Assembly: GCF_001189965.1 (NCBI RefSeq)
Contig: NZ_LFLU01000004.1
Coordinates: 124,001-188,000, forward strand
Direction of reading: 5' to 3'
Length of the DNA: 64,000 nucleotides
Source of the DNA: Herbaspirillum rhizosphaerae
GTDB lineage: Bacteria; Pseudomonadota; Gammaproteobacteria; Burkholderiales; Burkholderiaceae_D
A program made the translations under genes and the position numbers. Below are positions 1 through 9,762 of this stretch, in pieces (the stretch's first letter is position 1; the number at the start of each line of letters is the position of its first letter). The notes below the pieces were generated by a model that did not search any database, was not told the DNA's origin, and saw nothing but the letters and a program-made list of their open reading frames with translations.

Positions 1-1
1 C

Positions 2-511
2 GTGGTGCCGCCGGCAGTTGCCCGTCACGGCTCCTTCATCGGCAAGAACGTGGTGCTGATGCCGTCCTACGTCAACATCGGCGCTTACGTCGATGAAGGC
101 GCCATGGTCGACACCTGGGCCACCGTCGGTTCCGCCGCACAGATCGGCAAGAACGTCCACCTGTCCGGCGGCGTCGGCATCGGCGGCGTGCTGGAGCCGG
201 TGCAAGCCGGTCCGGTCATCATCGAAGACAACTGCTTCATCGGCGCCCGTTCGGAAGTCGTCGAAGGCGTGATCATCGAAGAAAACTCGGTGCTGTCGAT
301 GGGCGTGTACATCGGTCAATCGACCAAGATTTACGATCGCGAAACCGGCGAAGTGCATTACGGCCGCGTGCCTGCCGGCTCCGTCGTGGTGCCGGGCAAC
401 CTGCCGTCGAAAGACGGCAAGTACAGCCTGTACGCCGCGATCATCGTCAAGAAGGTGGACGCGCAAACCCGTTCGAAGACTTCGATCAACGAACTGCTGC
501 GCGGCGCGTAA
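2..511 (+). CDS. dapD: 2,3,4,5-tetrahydropyridine-2,6-dicarboxylate N-succinyltransferase, C-terminal part
   Basis: The enzyme succinylates tetrahydrodipicolinate in the succinylase branch of lysine/diaminopimelate synthesis in the cytoplasm. Only the last 169 codons are present; the 5' end lies before base 1. The visible part is a left-handed beta-helix built of hexapeptide repeats ([30 protein letters not shown] and similar), as in DapD trimers, and ends in a short charged tail. The family is usually about 275 residues, so roughly 100 are missing. The next pathway enzyme, dapE, lies 0.5 kb downstream on the same strand, which supports the assignment. An inverted repeat follows the stop codon. 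Confidence 0.95.
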   Translation: MVPPAVARHGSFIGKNVVLMPSYVNIGAYVDEGAMVDTWATVGSAAQIGKNVHLSGGVGIGGVLEPVQAGPVIIEDNCFIGARSEVVEGVIIEENSVLSMGVYIGQSTKIYDRETGEVHYGRVPAGSVVVPGNLPSKDGKYSLYAAIIVKKVDAQTRSKTSINELLRGA

Positions 512-522
512 TCCGCCTCATG

Positions 523-552
523 CATTGCCGGCCTGCGCCGGCAATGTTGTTT
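523..552 (+). terminator. Probable intrinsic terminator after dapD
   Basis: A perfect 10-bp inverted repeat (523-532 with 537-546) with a 4-nt loop, followed by TTGTTT. The T-run is interrupted, so it may only partly terminate transcription before the ArsC-like gene. Confidence 0.6.
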
Positions 553-626
553 GCAGCAAGATCAGAAACACGGCCGGCATGGCATGACGCCGGCCTTCAC
601 TTTTTGTAAGACAGGATGTTGATTTC

Positions 627-989
627 ATGAGCACGCAAGTCACTCTCTACGGCATTCCCAACTGCGACACGGTCAAGAAGGCGCGCACCTGGCTCGATGC
701 CAACGGCGTCGCGTACACCTTCCACGATTTCAAGAAGGCCGGCCTCGACGCCGGCCTGGTCAAAACCTGGCTCAAGGATATCCCCTGGGATACGCTGGTC
801 AATCGCAAAGGCACGACCTGGCGCGCCCTGTCCGACGAGCGCAAGGCCGGCATTACCGACAACGCCAGCGCCACGGCGCTGATCGTGGAGATGCCGTCCA
901 TCGTCAAACGTCCGGTGCTGCACACCAGCGGCCAGCCTACGCATGTCGGCTTTACTGCAGACCTTTATCAACAGATTTTCAAGAACTGA
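627..989 (+). CDS. yffB: ArsC/Spx-family thioredoxin-fold reductase (YffB-like)
   Basis: This 120-residue protein has the ArsC-like thioredoxin fold. It starts with LYGIPNCDTVKKAR, holding the single N-terminal cysteine (Cys13) expected of the YffB/ArsC group, and has the KRPVL motif near residue 92 that forms the cis-Pro side of the fold. E. coli yffB also sits directly before dapE, and the same order is seen here: its TGA is only 15 bases before the dapE ATG, so the two are probably co-transcribed. Biochemical function is not settled for YffB; a glutathione-dependent thiol reductase has been suggested. It is unlikely to be a true arsenate reductase because there is no ars context. Confidence 0.85.
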   Translation: MSTQVTLYGIPNCDTVKKARTWLDANGVAYTFHDFKKAGLDAGLVKTWLKDIPWDTLVNRKGTTWRALSDERKAGITDNASATALIVEMPSIVKRPVLHTSGQPTHVGFTADLYQQIFKN

Positions 990-2132
<1,143 letters not shown>

Positions 2133-2177
2133 ACCTTGATCAACAGCAGCAAACCAAACCCTGGCAGGACCTTATCC

Positions 2178-3095
2178 ATGTACAGACCGAGAATATCGAT
2201 CATGACACCAAACAATTTCGCTACCGTGCGCGACATCCTGCGCTATGCCATCACGAGCTTCAATACCGAGAAGCTGTTCTTCGGCCACGGCACCAACAAT
2301 GCCTTCGACGAAGCCGCCTATCTGATCCTGCACACGCTCAAGCTGCCGCTGGATCAACTGGAACCTTTCCTCGATGCGCGCCTGCTGCAAGGCGAGATCG
2401 ACAACTTGCTGCGCGTGATCATGCGCCGCACGGAAGACCGCGTCCCCGCCGCCTACATCACCAACGAAGCCTGGCTGGGCGGCTATCGTTTCTTCGTCGA
2501 TGAGCGCGTGATCGTGCCGCGTTCCTTCATCGCAGAACTGATTCCGGAACACTTTTCGCCATGGGTGCAGGATCCGGCGCAAGTCGCCAACATCCTCGAC
2601 GTGTGCACCGGTTCCGGCTGCCTGCCGGTCTTGCTGGCCGATGCCTTCCCGCAGGCGCATGTCGACGCCGTCGACATCTCGGCGGAAGCGCTGCAAGTGG
2701 CGCGCCGCAATGTCGACGATTACGAACTGGGCGGCCGCATCAACCTGGTCGAGTCGGATTTGTACACCAAGCTGCCGGCACGCAAGTACGACCTGATCAT
2801 CAGCAATCCGCCGTACGTCAATTCGGATTCGATGAGCAAGCTGCCGAAGGAATACCTGCAGGAGCCGCAAATCGCGCTGGCCGGCGGCAAGGACGGCATG
2901 GACCTGGTGCGCAAGATCGTCAAGGGCGCCGCCCAACGCCTGACGCCGAACGGCGTGCTGATCGTCGAAATCGGCAACGAGCGCGCCTACGCCGAAGCAG
3001 CCTTCCCTGATCTGGAACTGACCTGGGTCTCGACCAGCGCCGGCGACGACATGGTGTTCCTGCTGACAGCGGATCAGTTGCAGCATCTGGCGTAA
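2178..3095 (+). CDS. prmB: 50S ribosomal protein L3 glutamine N5-methyltransferase
   Basis: PrmB uses S-adenosylmethionine to methylate a glutamine side chain of ribosomal protein L3. The protein has the HemK/PrmC architecture: an N-terminal helical substrate domain (to about residue 110), then a Rossmann methyltransferase domain with the SAM loop LDVCTGSGCLPVLLA and the diagnostic NPPY tetrapeptide in IISNPPYVNSDSM. The start is uncertain. The ATG at 2178 is preceded by GGCAGGACC at a suitable spacing and gives 305 residues; the ATG at 2202 would give 297. PrmB is preferred over PrmC because of its position after dapE, common in Betaproteobacteria, and the spacing of the N-terminal domain. 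Confidence 0.9.
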   Translation: MYRPRISIMTPNNFATVRDILRYAITSFNTEKLFFGHGTNNAFDEAAYLILHTLKLPLDQLEPFLDARLLQGEIDNLLRVIMRRTEDRVPAAYITNEAWLGGYRFFVDERVIVPRSFIAELIPEHFSPWVQDPAQVANILDVCTGSGCLPVLLADAFPQAHVDAVDISAEALQVARRNVDDYELGGRINLVESDLYTKLPARKYDLIISNPPYVNSDSMSKLPKEYLQEPQIALAGGKDGMDLVRKIVKGAAQRLTPNGVLIVEIGNERAYAEAAFPDLELTWVSTSAGDDMVFLLTADQLQHLA

Positions 3096-3178
3096 TTGCC
3101 GGCCTCGTTTCTGTATTGCTTATGTTTCGCTCCTGTTTCGTTTTAACCTGATTTTTCTTCTTTGATTGCAGTTCCACG

Positions 3179-5203
3179 ATGATTCGTTTTCAGCAAGTTT
3201 CCCTGGCCCGCGGCGTCAAGCCGCTGCTGGAGAATGTCGACCTTACGCTCAACCCGGGCGACAAGATCGGCCTCATCGGCGCCAATGGCGCCGGCAAATC
3301 CAGCCTGTTCGCCATGCTGCGCGGCGAACTGCATGCCGACCAGGGCAACATCGACTATCCAACGAAATGGCGCGTCGCCTACGTCGCCCAGGAAACCCCT
3401 GCGCTTGACCGCCCCGCCGTGGAATACGCGATCGACGGCGACGTCACCCTGCGTCGCCTGGAAGCGCAACTGGCAGCGGCCGAAGCCGAGCCGGAAAGCG
3501 CCGAAAACGGCACCCACATCGCAGAACTGTATGGCGCGCTGGCCGACGCCGACGTCTACACGGTGCGCTCGCGCGCCGAGCAGCTGCTGATCGGCCTGGG
3601 CTTCACGCTGGAACAAATGGAGCGCCCGGTCGCGAGCTTCTCCGGCGGCTGGCGCATGCGCCTGAATCTGGCGCAGGCGCTGATGTGCCCGTCCGATTTG
3701 CTGCTGCTTGACGAACCGACCAATCACCTGGATCTGGACGCCATCATCTGGCTGGAAGACTGGCTCAAGCGCTATGCCGGCACGCTGATCATCATTTCCC
3801 ATGATCGCGACTTCCTCGACGGCGTGGTCAACGTGATCGTGCATATCGACGACCGCAAGCTGAAACGCTATTCCGGCAATTACTCCGCATTCGAACGCCA
3901 GCGCGCGGCGCAGCTGGAACTGGCGGCCGGCATGATCGAGAAGCAGATGCGCCAGCGCGCCCATTTGCATTCCTTCATCGATCGCTTCAAGGCCAAGGCC
4001 AGCAAGGCCAGACAGGCGCAGAGCCGCATGAAGGCGCTGGCGAAGATGGAAGAGCTGGCGCCGCTGCGCGCGGCGGCGGAGTTTTCATTCGAGTTCCGCG
4101 AACCCTTGTCGGCACCGAATCCGCTGCTGGTCATGGAGAAGGTCAATGCCGGTTATCGCATTGAAGATCCCGAGACGTATGCCATCAGCGAAAAAATCAT
4201 CGTCGGCGGCATCGATTTTTCGCTGCAGACCGGCCAGCGCATCGGCCTGCTCGGCGTCAACGGCGCCGGTAAATCGACGCTGATCAAAACCATCGCCAAC
4301 GAACTTGACCCGATCGCCGGCACAGCGCAATTCGGCAAGGGGCTGGTGATCGGCTACTTCGCCCAGCATCAGGTCGAAATGCTGCGTCACGACGAGTCGC
4401 CGCTGTGGCATCTGGCGCGCATCGCGCCGGATGTGCGCGAGCAGGAACTGCGCAACTTTCTCGGCAGCTTCAACTTCAACGGCACCATGGCGTCGTCCAG
4501 CATCGCGCCGTTTTCGGGCGGCGAAAAAGCCCGTCTGGCGCTGGCGCTGATCGTCTGGCAACGCCCCAACCTGTTGCTGCTCGATGAACCGACCAACCAT
4601 CTGGACCTGGAAACCCGCGAAGCGCTGACCATGGCGCTGGCGCAGTTCGAAGGCACGCTCGTTCTCGTATCCCATGATCGCCATCTGCTGCGCGCCACCA
4701 CCGACCAATTCCTGATCGTCGCCGACGGCAAGCTGCAGCCCTTCGACGGCGACCTCGACGATTACCGCGACTGGCTGTTCAAGACCAAGCTGGCGGCCAA
4801 GAACAGTGCGGCGGAAGCAGCCCAGGCTGCAGCTGCCAAGCCGAAAGCGGAACAAAAGGTCGAAAAGAAAGCGCCCGAACCGGTTGCCGCGACCGCTGCC
4901 GTGGTAGCGGTCGGCGACCGCCGCGAACAAAAGCGCCTTGACGCCGAAGAACGCCAACGCCTGGCCGGGTTGAAGAAACCGATCGAATCCCGCATCAAGC
5001 GACTGGAAGAACAGATCGCCAAATGCAACGAAAAGAAGGCCGTCATCGACGCTCGCCTGGCCGATCCGACCATCTACGACGCCGCCAACAAGGAAGAGCT
5101 GAAGAAACTGATCACCGACCAGGCCTATTGCACCAAGGAACTGGAGCAACTGGAGGAAGACTGGCTGGGTCAGCAGGAAGCCTTGGAGCAGTTGCAGGCT
5201 TGA
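3179..5203 (+). CDS. yheS: ABC-F family ATPase (YheS-type)
   Basis: A soluble ATPase with two nucleotide-binding domains and no membrane segments, the ABC-F architecture of ribosome-associated translation factors. Walker A motifs are at about residues 34-41 (GANGAGKS) and 356-363 (GVNGAGKS). Both signature motifs (FSGGWRMRLNLA, FSGGEKARLALA) and both Walker B motifs (LLLDEPTNHLDL) are intact. Between the domains is the charged, helical P-site tRNA-interaction linker rich in Lys, Arg and Gln. A C-terminal extension after about residue 530 is Ala/Lys/Glu rich and ends in a predicted coiled coil, which fits YheS/Uup better than EttA. Its specific ribosomal role is not deducible here. Confidence 0.88.
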   Translation: MIRFQQVSLARGVKPLLENVDLTLNPGDKIGLIGANGAGKSSLFAMLRGELHADQGNIDYPTKWRVAYVAQETPALDRPAVEYAIDGDVTLRRLEAQLAAAEAEPESAENGTHIAELYGALADADVYTVRSRAEQLLIGLGFTLEQMERPVASFSGGWRMRLNLAQALMCPSDLLLLDEPTNHLDLDAIIWLEDWLKRYAGTLIIISHDRDFLDGVVNVIVHIDDRKLKRYSGNYSAFERQRAAQLELAAGMIEKQMRQRAHLHSFIDRFKAKASKARQAQSRMKALAKMEELAPLRAAAEFSFEFREPLSAPNPLLVMEKVNAGYRIEDPETYAISEKIIVGGIDFSLQTGQRIGLLGVNGAGKSTLIKTIANELDPIAGTAQFGKGLVIGYFAQHQVEMLRHDESPLWHLARIAPDVREQELRNFLGSFNFNGTMASSSIAPFSGGEKARLALALIVWQRPNLLLLDEPTNHLDLETREALTMALAQFEGTLVLVSHDRHLLRATTDQFLIVADGKLQPFDGDLDDYRDWLFKTKLAAKNSAAEAAQAAAAKPKAEQKVEKKAPEPVAATAAVVAVGDRREQKRLDAEERQRLAGLKKPIESRIKRLEEQIAKCNEKKAVIDARLADPTIYDAANKEELKKLITDQAYCTKELEQLEEDWLGQQEALEQLQA

Positions 5204-5225
5204 TGTTTTCAATGCTCAGCGTCAA

Positions 5226-5404
5226 GAGGCTGGAGAAAAGGCGAGCCGGCTAGGGTGTAGCAGGGAATTCGCACAGCCTGCTGTACGCCTGCGCAACGGT
5301 CCACGCATGCATGCGTGGATGCGCCCTGCAAGGGCATCGACGCAGACAGTACGCTAGTACGGCAAGGAGATGCAACAACGCCAGATCGTCTTTTCTCCAG
5401 TCTC
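5226..5404. repeat. Palindrome-rich intergenic element with long terminal inverted repeats (MITE/REP-like)
   Basis: This occupies most of the 311-bp gap between the ABC-F gene and the amino-acid transporter. Its ends form a terminal inverted repeat: 5230-5240 (CTGGAGAAAAG) is the exact reverse complement of 5390-5400. Allowing two G-T pairs, the pairing extends to 19 bp (5226-5244 with 5386-5404). Inside are a perfect 18-bp palindrome at 5301-5318 (CCACGCATGCATGCGTGG) and a hairpin around GCCCTGCAAGGGC at about 5323-5335. No open frame of note is present. It looks like a non-autonomous mobile or REP-type element; no second copy was seen in this window. Confidence 0.6.
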
Positions 5405-5514
5405 GCCATATAAACTTCTTACATAGATGTCTTTGGTCTTAGCTTGCAAAACGATTAAGCTGCTCGCATATCGGATTTCCACCGATCAATATAATTATCG
5501 TCAAAGGAACAGAC

Positions 5515-6321
5515 ATGACATCCAAAACACTCCGCAAACTGTCCCCGTTGCTGGCCGGCCTGCTGCTGGTTGGCGCGACCGTCGGTGCACACGCTGCCGA
5601 CCTGCTGGATACCGTCAAGGCGCGCGGCACGCTGAAAGTCGCCCTGGAAGGCAACTATCCGCCATTCAACTTCAAGGATCCCAAGACCAGCGAACTGACC
5701 GGCTTTGAAGTCGACGTCGCCAAGTTGCTGGCAGCCAAGCTGGGCCTGAAGCCCGAATTCACCACGACGGAATGGAGCGGCATCCTGGCGGGCCTGGGCG
5801 CCGGCAAGTATGACGTCATCATCAATCAGGTCGGCATCACCGACGAACGTCAGAAGGCGTTCGACTTCTCCGATCCGTACACCCTGTCGAGCGCGCAGCT
5901 GATCGTGCGCAAGGACGAAAAGCGCCAGTTCAACAGCCTGGAAGACCTGAAGGGCAAGAAGCTGGGGCTGGGCCAGGGTACCAACTTCGAACAAAAAGCC
6001 AAGAGCGTTCCCGGCATCGACGTCAAGACCTATCCCGGTTCGCCTGAATACCTGGCCGATCTGGCCAGCGGCCGCATCGACGCGGCACTGAACGACAGCC
6101 TGCTGGTCAGCTACCTGCTGAAGTCTGCAAACCTTCCGCTCAAGGGCGGCTCGCCGATCGGCACCGTCGACAAGATCGGTATTCCTTTCCAAAAGGGCAA
6201 CCCGCAATTCAAGGCGGCCTTGAACAAGGCGCTGGCCGATATCCAGAAGGACGGCAGCTTCAAGCAGGCGTCGATCAAGTGGTTCGGCATTGACGTAAGC
6301 AAGCCGCCAGCCGCACAATAG
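5515..6321 (+). CDS. Polar amino-acid ABC transporter, periplasmic binding protein
   Basis: A 268-residue family-3 solute-binding protein. Residues 1-27 form a Sec signal peptide ending AHAAD. The mature protein begins LLDTVKARGTLKVALEGNYPPFNF, the classic start of cystine and polar amino-acid binding proteins (FliY/TcyA group), followed by GFEVDVAKLLAAKLG and ITDERQKAFDFSDPY. Ligand specificity is not certain; cystine, glutamine or lysine/arginine are possible. AAAGGA precedes the ATG at good spacing. The permease gene follows after a strong terminator, and no ATPase gene is adjacent. Confidence 0.88.
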   Translation: MTSKTLRKLSPLLAGLLLVGATVGAHAADLLDTVKARGTLKVALEGNYPPFNFKDPKTSELTGFEVDVAKLLAAKLGLKPEFTTTEWSGILAGLGAGKYDVIINQVGITDERQKAFDFSDPYTLSSAQLIVRKDEKRQFNSLEDLKGKKLGLGQGTNFEQKAKSVPGIDVKTYPGSPEYLADLASGRIDAALNDSLLVSYLLKSANLPLKGGSPIGTVDKIGIPFQKGNPQFKAALNKALADIQKDGSFKQASIKWFGIDVSKPPAAQ

Positions 6322-6356
6322 GCCACTGAGTAAGCCACCGAGTTCTCTTGAAACCG

Positions 6357-6388
6357 ATATCCCCGCAACAATGCGGGGATATTTTTAT
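6357..6388 (+). terminator. Intrinsic terminator between binding-protein and permease genes
   Basis: A perfect 11-bp stem (ATATCCCCGCA at 6357-6367 pairing with 6372-6382), a 4-nt loop and a TTTTATT tail. It lies inside an apparent transport operon, so partial read-through would give more binding protein than permease. Confidence 0.85.
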
Positions 6389-6402
6389 TGCGTCGACGAA
6401 AA

Positions 6403-7059
6403 ATGGAAATTTGGGATTTGCTGCATCAGGCAGCGCCGATCATGCTCAAGGGCACGGGCTACACGCTGCTGTTCGCCTTGGCATCGATGGTCGGCGGCCT
6501 GGTATTGGGATTTGTGCTGGCGGTCGCACGCATCGTGCCGTGGAAGTTCGTCCATTGGCCGGCGGCCGTCTACGTCAGCCTGATGCGCGGCACCCCGCTG
6601 CTGGTGCAAATTTTCGTCGTCTACTACGGCCTGCCCAGCGTCGGCATCGAGTTCTCGCCGCTGATGGCGGGCGTGCTGACCCTGAGCCTGAACGCCAGCG
6701 CCTACTTGTCGGAAAGCCTGCGCGGCGCCATCCTCGGCGTCGGCAAAGGCCAATGGAGCGCCAGCTACAGCCTCGGCCTGACGTACATTCAGACCTTGCG
6801 CCATATCGTGGTGCCGCAAGCCATCCGCATCGCGGTGCCGTCGATGAGCAATACGCTGATCAGCCTGATCAAGGATACCTCTCTGGTGTCCGTCATCACC
6901 GTCACGGAATTGATGTTGTCGACCAAGGAAATCATTGCGGTGACCTTCCGTCCCTTGCCGCTGTATATCGCGGCAGCCATGGTCTACTGGTTCCTCAGCA
7001 TCTGCTTCGAAGCCTTGCAGCATCGACTGGAGCGTCGCCTGGAACGCGCGCACCAGTGA
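6403..7059 (+). CDS. Polar amino-acid ABC transporter, permease
   Basis: A HisM/GlnP-type inner-membrane permease of 218 residues. It has about five hydrophobic segments and the EAA-like cytoplasmic loop around ASYSLGLTYIQTLRHIVVPQAIRIAVPSM that contacts the ATPase. The segment LMRGTPLLVQIFVVYYGLP is typical of polar amino-acid permeases. The ATG at 6403 follows the terminator by about 15 bases, leaving little room for its own promoter, so it is probably expressed by read-through from the binding-protein gene. The partner ATPase must be encoded elsewhere. Confidence 0.9.
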   Translation: MEIWDLLHQAAPIMLKGTGYTLLFALASMVGGLVLGFVLAVARIVPWKFVHWPAAVYVSLMRGTPLLVQIFVVYYGLPSVGIEFSPLMAGVLTLSLNASAYLSESLRGAILGVGKGQWSASYSLGLTYIQTLRHIVVPQAIRIAVPSMSNTLISLIKDTSLVSVITVTELMLSTKEIIAVTFRPLPLYIAAAMVYWFLSICFEALQHRLERRLERAHQ

Positions 7060-7071
7060 GCGCCGGCAAAT

Positions 7072-7102
7072 AAAAAACCCGGACGATTAAGTCCGGGTTT
7101 TT
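7072..7102. terminator. Bidirectional intrinsic terminator
   Basis: Stem CCCGGAC (7078-7084) with GTCCGGG (7091-7097), flanked by an A-run on the left and a T-run on the right. It serves the permease gene and the convergent small secreted-protein gene. Confidence 0.9.
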
Positions 7103-7132
7103 AGTATTCAGGGAAGTGAAATCTGACGAAGC

Positions 7133-7414
7133 TCAGCGTTTGACGCGGTAGATGTCCTGTCCTGCTTCATCAATCTGGCGCCGCAGTTCGCGACGCTCAT
7201 CGGGACTCAATTTACCGCGACGCTGGTTGGCGTCCTGCTCAGGCGGCGGGCGTCCGCCGCCGTTGCCAAAACCGTTTCCGCCCTGATGGCGAAAATCGCC
7301 AGGCTGGTTCGGCATCCCGCGCCCGGGTTCGGGAGGACGCGCAAACGCGGCGGTAGCACCGAGCAACACAAACGCTGCAGCAACACCAAGTTTTTTTAAA
7401 ACTGCAATATCCAT
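7133..7414 (-). CDS. Small Gly/Arg-rich secreted protein of unknown function
   Basis: A 93-residue protein with an N-terminal signal peptide (KKLGVAAAFVLLGATAAFA), so it is probably periplasmic. The mature part is low-complexity (GGNGFGNGGGRPPP). It ends in a charged helix (LSPDERRELRRQIDEAGQDIYRVK) that resembles tails of small Burkholderiales envelope proteins. The ATG at 7414 was chosen because it puts the signal peptide at the N-terminus; an upstream start at 7459 would add 15 unlikely residues. The gene is divergent from ompR across a 169-bp gap. No function is assigned. Confidence 0.65.
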   Translation of the reverse strand: MDIAVLKKLGVAAAFVLLGATAAFARPPEPGRGMPNQPGDFRHQGGNGFGNGGGRPPPEQDANQRRGKLSPDERRELRRQIDEAGQDIYRVKR

Positions 7415-7517
7415 AACGGCATTTTTCCACATTTTGGACCAACGACAAAGTGCATTCATCGATGTACCCAGTGTAGGTTGCTTGGCCGGATGGTATAAGA
7501 TGATTAAGGTAAGGTAT

Positions 7518-7531
7518 GTAACAGTTTGTAA
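7518..7531. promoter_or_regulatory. 14-bp motif shared with the gntR upstream region
   Basis: GTAACAGTTTGTAA lies about 53 bp before the ompR start. Its exact reverse complement occurs at 51091-51104 upstream of the gntR gene. GTAAC-type half sites are typical of OmpR-family regulators, so an OmpR autoregulatory site is a reasonable guess; this is inference. Confidence 0.35.
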
Positions 7532-7583
7532 TCTTTGGCTGCTTACATGTTGCCGATCTCTGTGAAGACGCTACCATAACGCC

Positions 7584-8339
7584 ATGAATACGACCAACAC
7601 AAGCTCCCCCGCTACTCCGGCCCACCAATCCAAAGTTCTGGTGGTGGACGACGACATCCGTCTGCGTGACCTGCTGCGCCGCTATCTGACCGAACAGGGT
7701 TTCAACGTGGTCACGGCAGAGAATGCGCAGGCGATGAACAAACTCTGGATCCGCGAACGCTACGATCTGCTGGTGCTGGATCTGATGCTGCCCGGCGAAG
7801 ACGGCCTGGCGATCTGCCGCCGTTTGCGCGGCGCCGGCGATCAGACGCCGATCATCATGCTCACTGCAAAGGGCGAAGACGTGGATCGCATCATCGGTCT
7901 CGAAATGGGCGCCGACGATTACCTGCCGAAGCCATTCAACCCGCGCGAGCTGGTGGCGCGCATCAATGCCGTGCTGCGCCGCAAAGGCCCGGACGAATTG
8001 CCGGGTGCGCCTTCAGAGTCGCCGGAGTCTTTCGAGTTCGGCGAATTCGTCCTCGATCTGGGCACACGTACGCTGAAGAAAAAAGGCGAAACCGTGCCGC
8101 TGACGACCGGCGAGTTTTCGGTGCTCAAAGTCTTTGCCCGCAATGCCCGCCAGCCGTTGTCGCGCGAAAAGCTGATGGAAATGGCGCGCGGCCGCGAATA
8201 TGAAGTATTCGACCGCAGCCTCGACGTGCAGATCTCGCGTCTGCGCAAACTGATCGAACCCGATCCGGCCAATCCGCTGTACATCCAGACCGTGTGGGGC
8301 CTCGGCTACGTCTTCATCCCTGAGGGCAAACCGCGCTGA
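7584..8339 (+). CDS. ompR: OmpR-family response regulator
   Basis: A 251-residue two-component regulator. The receiver domain (residues about 17-130) has the acidic pair in VVDDD, the phosphoacceptor Asp66 in LLVLDLMLPGEDG, Thr in MLTAKGED and Lys in YLPKPFNPREL. The winged-helix DNA-binding domain (about 150-245) ends in VWGLGYVFIPEGKPR, typical of OmpR. Its TGA overlaps the ATG of the kinase gene by one base, so the two are translationally coupled. OmpR is expected to respond to envelope or osmotic signals relayed by EnvZ; the targets in this organism are not shown by the sequence. Confidence 0.92.
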   Translation: MNTTNTSSPATPAHQSKVLVVDDDIRLRDLLRRYLTEQGFNVVTAENAQAMNKLWIRERYDLLVLDLMLPGEDGLAICRRLRGAGDQTPIIMLTAKGEDVDRIIGLEMGADDYLPKPFNPRELVARINAVLRRKGPDELPGAPSESPESFEFGEFVLDLGTRTLKKKGETVPLTTGEFSVLKVFARNARQPLSREKLMEMARGREYEVFDRSLDVQISRLRKLIEPDPANPLYIQTVWGLGYVFIPEGKPR

Positions 8340-9754
8340 TGCGCTTGCCCAGCCTGTCGGATTCTTCGAACCCGTCCACCGGGATTCACACTATGAGCGA
8401 TCAAGCGCGCCAACGATGGTTCAGCAATGGACTGTTCTGGCGCACCTTCTTTTTGCTGACCTTCCTGATCACCGCCAGCATGGTGGCGTGGGTGGCGAGC
8501 TTTCGCATGGTCGAGCGCGGCCCGCGTGCTGAACAGCTGGCCGCGCAAATCGTTTCCGTGGTCACGATCACCCGCGCCGCGCTGACGCATTCGGCGCCGG
8601 AGATGCGCCGCGAACTCTTGTTCGACCTGGCCAGCAACGAAGGCATCCGCATCTATCCGCTGGAAAAGTCGGACAAGATCGCTCCGCCCGACGACTCGCC
8701 GGTCCTTCCCGAGCTGGAATACTACGTCAAGCAATCCATGGGCGACGACACGCAATTTTCGTCGAGCGTCAACGATGTCGACGGTTTCTGGATCAGCTTC
8801 AAGATCGACGAAGACCAATACTGGCTGATGCTTGACCGCGGCCGTCTCGATCGCACCTCCAGCCTGCAATGGCTGGGATGGGCTTCGATTGCGCTGGTAC
8901 TGTCGCTGATCGGCGCGGTGTTCATCTCGACGCTGATCAACCAGCCGCTGGCGCGACTGACAGCCGCCGCACGCGCCATCGCCAAGGGCAAGCAACCGGA
9001 TCCGCTGCCCGAATCCGGGCCGACCGAAATCAGGGAAGCCAACGGCAGTTTCAACCAGATGGTCGACGACCTCAACCGCATCGAATCCGATCGCGCCGTG
9101 ATCCTTGCCGGCATTTCGCATGACTTGCGCACACCGCTGGCGCGCATGCAGCTGGAGGTCGAAATGGCCCACCTGTCCGACGAAGCGCGCGACGGCATGC
9201 ATTCCGACCTGGCGCAGATGGACGCCATCATCGGCCAGTTCCTCGACTACGCAAAACCGTTCGACAGCAGCAGCTTCACACCGGTCGATCTGTCCGGCCT
9301 GCTGGAAGATGCCGCCAACCACAGCAAGCGCCAGAACGAAGTTCGTGTCACGACCGCGATCATGCCGGGCGTGGAAATCATGGGCAACACAGTCGAACTC
9401 GAACGCACGATCGGCAACCTGATCGAGAACGCGCGCCGCTACGGCAAGACGCCCGATACCGAGGTCGCGGATATCGACATCCTGTGCAAACTGGACGGCC
9501 ATAACGTGAAAGTTGAGATCGCCGATCACGGCGCCGGTGCACCGGAAAGCGAACTGGAACGCCTGCTGCGCCCTTTCACGCGCCTCGATACCGCACGCGG
9601 CCAGGCCAACGGCTCCGGCCTCGGACTGGCCATCGTGAACCGGATCGTGATCCGCCATAATGGCAAACTGCACTTGCGCAATCGCGAAGGCGGTGGTCTG
9701 GTGGTGCAGATGATTTTTCCTCAGCCGCCACGCAGCGCGCATCCGCGCAAATAA
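8339..9754 (+). CDS. envZ: EnvZ-type sensor histidine kinase
   Basis: An inner-membrane kinase for the adjacent OmpR. From the ATG at 8339 it has TM1 at about residues 33-53, a periplasmic domain to about 178, TM2 at about 181-200, a HAMP linker (201-253) and a HisKA domain with phosphoacceptor His261 in ILAGISHDLRTPLARM. The HATPase domain follows, with the N box (TIGNLIENARRYG), G1 (DHGAGAPESE) and G2 (GSGLGLAIVNRIV). A second ATG at 8393 would remove an 18-residue lead and is possible, but the overlap with the ompR stop favours 8339. It is probably bifunctional (kinase and phosphatase), as known for EnvZ. Confidence 0.9.
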   Translation: MRLPSLSDSSNPSTGIHTMSDQARQRWFSNGLFWRTFFLLTFLITASMVAWVASFRMVERGPRAEQLAAQIVSVVTITRAALTHSAPEMRRELLFDLASNEGIRIYPLEKSDKIAPPDDSPVLPELEYYVKQSMGDDTQFSSSVNDVDGFWISFKIDEDQYWLMLDRGRLDRTSSLQWLGWASIALVLSLIGAVFISTLINQPLARLTAAARAIAKGKQPDPLPESGPTEIREANGSFNQMVDDLNRIESDRAVILAGISHDLRTPLARMQLEVEMAHLSDEARDGMHSDLAQMDAIIGQFLDYAKPFDSSSFTPVDLSGLLEDAANHSKRQNEVRVTTAIMPGVEIMGNTVELERTIGNLIENARRYGKTPDTEVADIDILCKLDGHNVKVEIADHGAGAPESELERLLRPFTRLDTARGQANGSGLGLAIVNRIVIRHNGKLHLRNREGGGLVVQMIFPQPPRSAHPRK

Positions 9755-9762
9755 GCCGGACG

